Shown here in pieces: positions 1 to 5,404 of a stretch of DNA of 8,239 nt (position 1 is the first letter of the stretch; the number at the start of each line of letters is the position of its first letter). The stretch is taken from assembly GCA_023442845.1 (NCBI GenBank), contig JAEZXC010000101.1, positions 1-8,239 on the forward strand. Direction: 5' to 3'. Position numbers and translations under genes: made by a program. Under the pieces are notes generated by a model. It worked only from the letters and a program-made list of their open reading frames with translations. It had not been told where the DNA came from and did not search any database. The DNA is from Actinomycetes bacterium (GTDB lineage: Bacteria; Actinomycetota; Actinomycetes; Actinomycetales; Demequinaceae).

Positions 1-173
1 TCCCACCGGAACCCATCCTTCTCCAGCAAACCTGCTCGCCCACCAACGCGATCGTGACGTTCGAGCAACGTCACCGTGGCGCCGCCTCGGGCGAGCAAAC
101 CGGCCGTCGCAAGGCCGCCCACTCCGCCTCCGATGACGACAACGCGCGGCCCGGAGCCCTTCGGCTCGATCAC
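1..173 (-). CDS. crtI: Phytoene desaturase (CrtI-type), N-terminal 57 residues, cut by the window edge
   Basis: Partial gene, too short to stand out as an ORF. I translated it by hand from a GTG at 173-171. The product would desaturate phytoene to coloured carotenes using FAD at the membrane. Visible are a hydrophobic beta strand (VVVI, residues 11-14), the Rossmann dinucleotide-binding motif G15-x-G17-x-x-G20, an acidic residue closing the fold (E38 in VTLLE), and the following RVGGRAG (residues 42-48), which is typical of CrtI-like amine oxidases and desaturases. The GTG start is chosen because AGGAGA (184-179) sits 5 nt upstream and because the ATG further upstream (187-185) stops after five codons. 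The start lies 10 nt after the crtB stop, so the two are probably translationally coupled. The family (about 500 residues) also includes ketolases and other carotenoid oxidoreductases. The CrtI assignment rests on the N-terminus plus the position after crtB. The rest lies outside the window. Confidence 0.88.
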   Translation of the reverse strand, partial: MIEPKGSGPRVVVIGGGVGGLATAGLLARGGATVTLLERHDRVGGRAGLLEKDGFRW

Positions 174-178
174 CGGTA

Positions 179-184
179 TCTCCT
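179..184 (-). promoter_or_regulatory. Ribosome binding site of crtI
   Basis: AGGAGA on the minus strand, 5 nt before the GTG start at 173. It overlaps the crtB stop codon (186-184) by one base. It decides the GTG start over the short-lived ATG at 187-185. Confidence 0.7.
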
Positions 185-1092
185 CATGCGGTTCTCCTTA
201 CGGCCTTGATCCCGGGCAGCGCATTGCGCACGGCGTACGCAACTTTGACAGGGTTGGCCACTCTGACGCGGGTGGAAACGAGCCGCTCCGCAGGGGTGTG
301 AGCGATCTTCGTGAGCAAGCGGCGGTAGATATCGATCGTGGTCTGCACGGCGACTCGCGCGCGAGACGGCAGCGCGGGCAAACATGCCTCCGCGGCGTTG
401 ATGTCGATGCGGGCATCGTCGACGAGTTCACGGAGTTTGGCGTCATCAAGAGTCGCGGCGGTGACCCCGGGAAAGTATGAGCGTCCCAACGCGGAGGTGT
501 CGTCCGCGAGGTCTCGCAGAAAATTGATCTTCTGATACGCGGCGCCGAGCCGCCGCGCGCCTTCGCGGGTGTCGTCGTCAATGGTGGCCGGGCCCTCAGG
601 CGTTGCGAGAAAGGCGGCCAGACACATTTCTCCCACCACCTCAGCCGAACCAAAAACGTAGCGATCGAAGCTCGCCTGGGTGTGGTCGCAGGTGTCGAGA
701 TCGGTGCGCATTGAGCAAAAGAAGGGCTCCGTCTGATCCCGTTCGATCCCCACTGCTCGCGCGGTCAAGCCAAAGGCATGTGCCACAAGATTGGTGGAGA
801 ACGTGCCGTCCATGGCGGCGTGAACATCGCGCTCAAAGCGATCAAGTTGCTCGCGTGCGTCGTCTCCGCGGTATGTGTCGACAATCTCGTCCGCCACCCG
901 CACCATCGCGTAAATGCTTGTGATGTGCGTGCGAGTGCGGCGATCGAGCAATCGGGCGCCCAGCCCAAAGGACGTCGAATACCTCGCAATGACCTGCGCC
1001 GCCGCATCACGGGCGGTCTCGTCGTACAGCGCGAGAGATGTCGCGTTGTCGTGAGCGCGGGCTTGATGACCCCCGCCGCGACCACTGGTCAC
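184..1092 (-). CDS. crtB: Phytoene synthase
   Basis: A 302-residue trans-isoprenyl diphosphate synthase of the squalene/phytoene synthase family, which condenses two GGPP molecules head-to-head into phytoene, the first committed step to C40 carotenoids. The first Asp-rich motif is D68-E-I-V-D72, preceded by YAMVRVA. The family signature around Y145 (YVFGSAEVVGEMC, residues 145-157) is present. The second Asp-rich motif is D194-L-A-D-D198 within QKINFLRDLADD, followed by GRSYFP (203-208). Length fits bacterial CrtB (about 300). The start is GTG at 1092-1090, which overlaps the crtE TGA (1091-1089) as GTGA and has GAGGAG 8 nt upstream. All catalytic motifs look intact. Squalene-forming relatives (HpnC/HpnD) share this fold, but the position between a GGPP synthase and a CrtI N-terminus favours CrtB. 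Length and codon texture match the neighbours and give no sign of recent transfer. Confidence 0.93.
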   Translation of the reverse strand: MTSGRGGGHQARAHDNATSLALYDETARDAAAQVIARYSTSFGLGARLLDRRTRTHITSIYAMVRVADEIVDTYRGDDAREQLDRFERDVHAAMDGTFSTNLVAHAFGLTARAVGIERDQTEPFFCSMRTDLDTCDHTQASFDRYVFGSAEVVGEMCLAAFLATPEGPATIDDDTREGARRLGAAYQKINFLRDLADDTSALGRSYFPGVTAATLDDAKLRELVDDARIDINAAEACLPALPSRARVAVQTTIDIYRRLLTKIAHTPAERLVSTRVRVANPVKVAYAVRNALPGIKAVRRTA

Positions 1093-2228
1093 GATGTGCG
1101 CTCCTCAAGACAATCGATGAGCTCGATCAGATATCCCGACAATGGTGCAGCGACCCGCTCTTGCGCAATGCGTCGTGCCGTGCGGGCGTGTTGGCGTGCC
1201 ACCTTGAGCGTCCGGTTCCGGGCGCCCGACGCTTCAAGTACCTCCCGTACGGCAGCCGCCCCGGCGTCGTCCAAGTCCGGATCGCCCACGGCGCGTGTCA
1301 GCACTTCTTTGCCAGCCGCGTCGGCCATATGGAAGCCCAGGCGCAACAGTTCGGTGCGCTTGCCCTCGCGCAGGTCGGACAGGACGGACTTGCCCGTCAC
1401 GGCCGGGTCCCCAAAGACCCCGAGGTCGTCATCAACGAGCTGAAAGGACAGTCCGAGCGAAGCGCCGATGCGCTCAAGGTGGGTCACCATCGTTGGATCG
1501 GCTCCCGCAAGTTGAGCGCCCGTGCGCAACGGCACGACGCAGGAGTATGTCGCCGTTTTCAGTTCGGCGACAAGCAACGAGTTCGCTTCTGTCGGCTCGA
1601 CGAGGTCCCCGTACATGTCAAGCAGTTCGCCGGCGATGGTGGTGCGAATGGCCCGGGTGACGAGGTCGAGGCACGCCAACCGGTGATGAGCGGGGAGAGT
1701 CGCGCGCGAGATGAGGTCATAGGCCGACGCCAGGGCGAGGTCCCCGCCGAGCAGCGCCGCAGCAAGCACATGGTCATCGACGCGCTGTGGGTTCAGGCCA
1801 CTGCCGCCAAGCTCTGCACGGCGGATGCCGGCAACGTTGAGTTTGCCGCGGCGCACTTCGTCGTGGTCGAGCACGTCATCGTGGATCAGCATGGCGAGAT
1901 GGAGCATCTCCATCGCCGCAGCGACGGGCAGAATCGCGTCATCGTCGTCGCCACCGAGCCCGGCGTACGCCGCAAGCGTGAGCGAGGGGCGCAAGTTCTT
2001 ACCGCCGCCCACTTGCTGGCCGATCGATTGCCACAGGTTTCGGTAGTCAGCTCCTGCAGCAGGAAGCTCGCCCATCGCAGTGGTGATGTGGTCGTCGAGG
2101 GTCTCGAGGACAGCCTCGAGCCGGGTGCTCACGTAGTCGCGCAGCCCCGCCGAAGTCAACAATCCGTTCATGGTGCCTGGTAGGACACCGCGCGAGCTCC
2201 ACTCATTCCCGCGCGGTGCACCAGACAT
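1089..2228 (-). CDS. crtE: Geranylgeranyl diphosphate synthase (polyprenyl synthetase family)
   Basis: A 379-residue trans-prenyltransferase that adds IPP units to an allylic diphosphate. Here it probably makes GGPP for the adjacent crtB. Motifs in order: GGGKNLRP (74-81, IPP contact), the first Asp-rich motif D117-D118-V-L-D121 followed by HDEVRRG (122-128), LLGGDLALA (159-167), the second Asp-rich motif FQLVDDDLGVFGD (262-274), TGK (278-280) and DLREGKRT (285-292). The residue five before the first Asp motif is Ala112 rather than an aromatic, which argues against an FPP-only enzyme and is compatible with C20 or longer products. The start is ATG at 2228, 14 nt after the pknB stop, with AGAGG 8 nt upstream. 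A second in-frame Met (residue 20, at 2171) would give 360 residues but has no clear ribosome site. The stop overlaps the crtB GTG. Symbol by context: idsA or grcC would be equally acceptable, and a longer-chain polyprenyl (quinone or carrier-lipid) synthase is the main alternative. Confidence 0.9.
   Translation of the reverse strand: MSGAPRGNEWSSRGVLPGTMNGLLTSAGLRDYVSTRLEAVLETLDDHITTAMGELPAAGADYRNLWQSIGQQVGGGKNLRPSLTLAAYAGLGGDDDDAILPVAAAMEMLHLAMLIHDDVLDHDEVRRGKLNVAGIRRAELGGSGLNPQRVDDHVLAAALLGGDLALASAYDLISRATLPAHHRLACLDLVTRAIRTTIAGELLDMYGDLVEPTEANSLLVAELKTATYSCVVPLRTGAQLAGADPTMVTHLERIGASLGLSFQLVDDDLGVFGDPAVTGKSVLSDLREGKRTELLRLGFHMADAAGKEVLTRAVGDPDLDDAGAAAVREVLEASGARNRTLKVARQHARTARRIAQERVAAPLSGYLIELIDCLEERTS
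1101..1106 (-). promoter_or_regulatory. Ribosome binding site of crtB
   Basis: GAGGAG on the minus strand, 8 nt before the GTG start at 1092 and inside the 3' end of crtE. It supports the GTG start that overlaps the crtE stop. Confidence 0.75.
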
Positions 2229-2236
2229 CTCACCTG

Positions 2237-2241
2237 CCTCT
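2237..2241 (-). promoter_or_regulatory. Ribosome binding site of crtE
   Basis: AGAGG on the minus strand, 8 nt before ATG 2228. It lies in the 14-nt space between the pknB TAA (2245-2243) and crtE. An AGGTG only 2 nt before the ATG is too close to serve. It favours ATG 2228 over the internal Met at 2171. Confidence 0.55.
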
Positions 2242-2242
2242 G

Positions 2243-4375
2243 TTACGGACCGGGATCAGGCGGTGGGGTCGCCGGTCCGGTCGACACAGTGATGGTCACC
2301 GTGGTGCCCACCGCAACTTGAATACCTGCGGAGGGGTTGGACGAGATGACCTTGCCATTCTCGACGGTGTCGGAGTTGGCGGTGGTCTGCTGAACCTTGA
2401 GGCCAGCACCCTGGAGTAGCGCCGTTGCCTCGTTGATCGTCTTGCCGACAACGTTGGGTACAGCGACCGTGGTGGGCGCCTTGGCAACCCTGAGCGTCAC
2501 CACGGAGCCTTGGTCAACGAGACCGGGCAACGGGCTCTGCTCAAACACGATTCCCGGTTCGTACTCGGATGTCTCGACTTGTTGAACGTCGGCAAGAAGC
2601 CCCAGCTTGATGAGTTCCTGCTGCGCCTCGGCCGCCGACTTGTTGCGAAGTTCAGGAACCTCGACCTGGCCCGAGGAGACGTACAGCACAATCTCGGTGC
2701 CCGTCGCTACTTCCGTTCCGGCAACGGGGTCCGTCCTTGTTGCGCGACCCTTCTCGACGTCGGGGTCGTTGTCGTTCTCAAAGCCGGTGACCTTGAGGCC
2801 AAGTTCCTCAAGCTGGTCGATCGCTTCTTGCTGCGTCTTTCCGCGTACGTCGGGAATCTGCAGCTGATCGGGGCCGGAGGACACAACGAGCAGAACGGTG
2901 CTGCCCTCTTCGACTTCTTCCCCAGCGGGGGGTTCGGTACGAACAACACGGCCCTTGGGGACGTCTTCCGACATCTCTTCTTCGACTTCGACCTTGAGCC
3001 CGTCATTAGTGAGACGCTCCTCCGCATCTTCTTGCAAGAAGTTCTGCAAGTCGGGGATCGTCACCATGGTGACGTCGGGTTCAACCGGCCCATCATCCTT
3101 GGGGCCGGCCAGTTTGAAGATCGCAAACACCAAGAGGACGAGCGCAATGAGCGCGGCGACCGCGATGCCGATCTGAATGAGCATCCGGCGGCGTCCGTCG
3201 GTGTCTTCCACGAGTTCGTCATCCGCGACGATCGTGCTTGTTACGGGCCGGGGCGCGACGGGAGGCGTCGGACCGCCCATCACCGAACCCCACGAGTTGC
3301 CGCCGGCAGGGACAGCCGCTGGCATCACTGCGGTGGGACCTGTTTCTGGCTGACCCTCGCCCGGCGTCGACGGGCCGCCGTACGGCGCGTACGGTGAGGA
3401 CGGAGCCTGGCTCGCGCTTGCTCCCAGCGCCGCGCCGCCAATACCGGCGGCGGCAACGCCAGCGGCTCCGGCGCCAAAGGCTGCTGAACCGAGCGCATTC
3501 GGGCCCGTCGTGGGAGCGGACGGGTCGAGCACGCGCTGGAGATCGGCCATAAACTCTTGGGCGGTCGAGTAGCGGTTCGCGCGGTCCTTCTGCAATGCGC
3601 GTTCGACGACGGCATCGAGAGTTGCTGGCACGTCGGAAGCGAACTGCGACGGGCGCGGCGCTGCCTCTCGGACGTGCTGGTACGCGACCGACACTGGCGA
3701 GTCGCCGACAAACGGTGGCCGGCCTGTAAGGAGTTCGAAAAGGAGGCAGCCAGTCGAATACAGGTCAGAACGGGCATCGACGTTCTCGCCGCGTGCTTGT
3801 TCGGGCGACAGGTACTGGGCCGTGCCGACGACGGCTTGCGACTGCGTCATCGTCTGACCGACATCAGCCAATGCTCGGGCGATGCCGAAGTCCATCACCT
3901 TGACTGCTCCGGTGGGCGTCAACATGACGTTCGCGGGCTTGATGTCGCGGTGTACGAGCCCTGCGTGGTGTGCGTAGTCGAGAGCGGACAGCACGCCCAT
4001 CGTGATCTCGATTGCCTCATCGATGGGAGCGGCGACGTCTCCCTTGAGGATGTCGCGGACGGTGTGCCCCTCGACGTACTCCATCACGATGAACGGCACG
4101 GCCTGGAGGCCACCCTGTTCCGTACGGATTTGGTCCTCGCCGGTGTCATACACGGCAACGATCGCGGGGTGGTTGAGGCCGGCGGCAGCTTGCGCTTCGC
4201 GGCGGAAACGCGTTTGAAAGCTCGGGTCACGCGCAAGGTCGGCACGCAAAATCTTGATAGCGACATTGCGGCCCAGCCGTGTGTCGTACCCGATGTGAAC
4301 CTCGGCCATACCTCCCCGGCCGATGAGATCCCCCACCTCGTAGCGGCCCGCCAGGAGCCTCGCTTCCTCGTTCAT
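2243..4375 (-). CDS. pknB: PASTA-domain receptor Ser/Thr protein kinase PknB
   Basis: A 710-residue membrane kinase that senses muropeptides or lipid II outside the cell and phosphorylates cell-wall, division and metabolic proteins. The kinase domain spans about 12-280: Gly loop GRGGMAEV (19-26), Lys41, helix-C Glu60, catalytic loop HRDIKPAN (142-149, Asp144), DFG 162-164, and activation loop with Thr177 and Ser179, which align with the two activating threonines of mycobacterial PknB, then GTAQYLSPEQARG (184-196). Next come an Ala/Gly-rich then Pro-rich cytosolic linker (about 290-395), one transmembrane helix (about 399-421), and four PASTA domains (about 434-502, 503-569, 570-633, 635-700). 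The protein ends in a short Pro-rich tail. All catalytic residues are present. The start is ATG at 4375 with AAGGA 5 nt upstream. The gene is 48 nt downstream of pknA and 14 nt upstream of crtE. Odd points are the uncharged Ala/Gly stretch in the linker and the strongly acidic first PASTA unit. Confidence 0.97.
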   Translation of the reverse strand: MNEEARLLAGRYEVGDLIGRGGMAEVHIGYDTRLGRNVAIKILRADLARDPSFQTRFRREAQAAAGLNHPAIVAVYDTGEDQIRTEQGGLQAVPFIVMEYVEGHTVRDILKGDVAAPIDEAIEITMGVLSALDYAHHAGLVHRDIKPANVMLTPTGAVKVMDFGIARALADVGQTMTQSQAVVGTAQYLSPEQARGENVDARSDLYSTGCLLFELLTGRPPFVGDSPVSVAYQHVREAAPRPSQFASDVPATLDAVVERALQKDRANRYSTAQEFMADLQRVLDPSAPTTGPNALGSAAFGAGAAGVAAAGIGGAALGASASQAPSSPYAPYGGPSTPGEGQPETGPTAVMPAAVPAGGNSWGSVMGGPTPPVAPRPVTSTIVADDELVEDTDGRRRMLIQIGIAVAALIALVLLVFAIFKLAGPKDDGPVEPDVTMVTIPDLQNFLQEDAEERLTNDGLKVEVEEEMSEDVPKGRVVRTEPPAGEEVEEGSTVLLVVSSGPDQLQIPDVRGKTQQEAIDQLEELGLKVTGFENDNDPDVEKGRATRTDPVAGTEVATGTEIVLYVSSGQVEVPELRNKSAAEAQQELIKLGLLADVQQVETSEYEPGIVFEQSPLPGLVDQGSVVTLRVAKAPTTVAVPNVVGKTINEATALLQGAGLKVQQTTANSDTVENGKVISSNPSAGIQVAVGTTVTITVSTGPATPPPDPGP
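2276..3076 (-). repeat. Four tandem PASTA-domain coding units within pknB
   Basis: Four diverged units of about 64-69 residues, each beginning with a short strand plus 'P-[DEN]-[LV]' (P441, P508, P574, P640), an amphipathic helix rich in Ala/Glu, a 'GL' turn (459, 526, 592, 658), a '[DS]P.AG' or similar turn, and a final TxV strand pair ending in SSG, STG or, in the third unit, VAKAP. The units are degenerate at DNA level, so this is an ancient protein repeat and not a recent tandem duplication. Acidic residues are most frequent in unit 1 and fewest in unit 4. Confidence 0.88.
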
Positions 4376-4379
4376 CTCA

Positions 4380-4385
4380 TTCCTT
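4380..4385 (-). promoter_or_regulatory. Ribosome binding site of pknB
   Basis: AAGGAA on the minus strand, 4-5 nt before ATG 4375. It gives pknB its own initiation signal, independent of coupling to pknA. Confidence 0.65.
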
Positions 4386-4415
4386 GCGTCTGCGTCGACA
4401 GCGTCGCGTCTGCGT
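4386..4415 (-). repeat. 10-bp direct repeat in the pknA-pknB intergenic gap
   Basis: ACGCAGACGC (minus strand) occurs twice, at 4415-4406 and 4395-4386, 20 bp start to start. The space between holds a short CGAC/GTCG inverted repeat. The spacing of about two helical turns is compatible with a protein-binding site, but the copies also lie in the frame of the 15-codon ORF, and a GC-rich coincidence is possible. Confidence 0.4.
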
Positions 4416-4423
4416 TCATTGTG

Positions 4424-5404
4424 TCATTTCCCCTCGGTAGAACGGCCCGCAGGCGCGTCGGGACGGGGTCGGTGTCGTTTGGGAGCGATGGACGGCGGCA
4501 TAGCGCGCTGCGGTGCGCGCCCACTGCGCCGGGGCGTAATTGTCGCTGGTGCGGTGCCGCGCTCGCGCATCGCACGTTCCGCGGGAGTTGGCAACCGAAG
4601 CCGGGTGAGGATGCCTTCGAGTTCCGACGTCGTGCTGGGCCGCTTGCGCGGGTTCTTCTCCAGCAGGTCCATGATGAGCGCCGCGAGCGCTGGTGACACT
4701 GACGCGGGCAGTGGCGGCACGGGTTCGTTGACCTGGGCAATGGCGATATCAACGGGGCTCGATGCGGTGAAGGGACGCTTGCCGACGACGCTCTCGTACG
4801 CCACGATCCCGAGGGCGTACAGGTCCGACGCTGGGGTTGCTGGCTTGCCGAGCGCCAACTCTGGCGCGAGGTACTGGGCGGTACCCATCACCATTCCGGT
4901 GGCGGTGAGGGTGGTCTGGTCGCTTGCGCGAGAGACACCGAAGTCGGTGATCTTGACGTGGTCTTCGCCTTGCACAAGCAAGTTGCCCGGCTTGATGTCT
5001 CGGTGCATGATGCCGGCGTCGTGGGCGGCGCCAAGCCCTCGACACGTTCCCATCATGATCCGGACGAGCCGGTGTTCGTCGATGGTGGTCTCGCGCTCGA
5101 GGATCGTCGACAGCGGCTCGCCCTCGACCAATTCCATGACGAGATATGCAGTGCCGGCGTGATCCCCATAGTCATAGACCTGTGCGATGTGGGGGTGCAT
5201 GAGCCCGGCGGCATTCTTCGCCTCATTGCGGAATCGCTTGAGGAATACGTCGTTGCCTTGCGCGTCGTCTTTCAGCACCTTGACCGCAATCGGGCGGTCG
5301 AGTTCCGAGTCCACCCCGCGCCACACTTCGCCCATGCCGCCAACGGCGAGTAGCGAGCGCAACACGTAACGGCCGCCGAGCGTCGTGCCTCCCTGGAGTT
5401 GCAT
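4424..5404 (-). CDS. pknA: PknA-type Ser/Thr protein kinase without a transmembrane segment
   Basis: A 326-residue Hanks-type kinase that in actinobacteria phosphorylates cell-shape and division proteins together with PknB. The kinase domain is about 13-268: nucleotide loop AVGGMGEVW (20-28, first Gly replaced by Ala, as in mycobacterial PknA), Lys42, Glu61, HRDIKPGN (134-141, Asp136), DFG 154-156, and activation loop TATGMVMGTAQYLAPE (167-182), where Thr167 and Thr169 align with the two activating threonines of PknA. From about 277 to 326 the tail is Arg/Pro/Ala-rich, strongly basic and lacks any hydrophobic stretch, so the transmembrane helix and external segment of mycobacterial PknA (about 430 residues) are absent. 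The start is ATG at 5404, which shares one base with the pbpA stop (TGATG), with AGGGGGG 9 nt and AAGG 3 nt upstream. The order after rodA-pbpA and before pknB supports pknA. It appears catalytically complete and probably cytosolic. Confidence 0.95.
   Translation of the reverse strand: MQLQGGTTLGGRYVLRSLLAVGGMGEVWRGVDSELDRPIAVKVLKDDAQGNDVFLKRFRNEAKNAAGLMHPHIAQVYDYGDHAGTAYLVMELVEGEPLSTILERETTIDEHRLVRIMMGTCRGLGAAHDAGIMHRDIKPGNLLVQGEDHVKITDFGVSRASDQTTLTATGMVMGTAQYLAPELALGKPATPASDLYALGIVAYESVVGKRPFTASSPVDIAIAQVNEPVPPLPASVSPALAALIMDLLEKNPRKRPSTTSELEGILTRLRLPTPAERAMRERGTAPATITPRRSGRAPQRAMPPSIAPKRHRPRPDAPAGRSTEGK

Larger units (their letters stand above)
4372..4419 (-). other. 15-codon ORF spanning the pknA-pknB gap (possible leader peptide)
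   Basis: An ATG at 4419-4417 opens a 15-codon frame, MNADATLSTQTQGMR, whose TGA (4374-4372) overlaps the pknB ATG as ATGA. The only upstream Shine-Dalgarno candidate is AGGGG in the last codons of pknA, about 10 nt away. The frame is too short for coding evidence of its own and resembles nothing I know. It fills the longest non-coding gap in the window and would keep ribosomes moving from pknA into pknB. It may equally be chance. Confidence 0.3.

Noticed and set aside
1038..2183. Long plus-strand open frame (381 codons) antisense to crtE.
   Set aside because: It mirrors the real gene in GC-rich DNA. The translation has no recognisable motif, while the opposite strand carries every prenyltransferase motif.
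2229..2242. Possible terminator or promoter between pknB and crtE.
   Set aside because: Only 14 nt are available, with no inverted repeat or U-tract. It holds just the crtE ribosome site. A promoter inside the pknB 3' end remains possible but I could not recognise one.
3378..3396. Short palindromic CCGTACGG and CGTACGG sequence inside pknB.
   Set aside because: It encodes the Pro/Tyr/Gly linker (repeated PY/GG codons) and is explained by coding content.
2510..3397. Plus-strand open frame (295 codons) opposite the PASTA region of pknB.
   Set aside because: It is antisense to an intact, motif-rich coding region and has no ribosome site or neighbour that would give it a role.
3557..4696. Long plus-strand open frame (379 codons) opposite the pknA-pknB junction.
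   Set aside because: It spans two genuine kinase genes and their gap, and its translation is unlike any family. It is a shadow of third-position GC bias.
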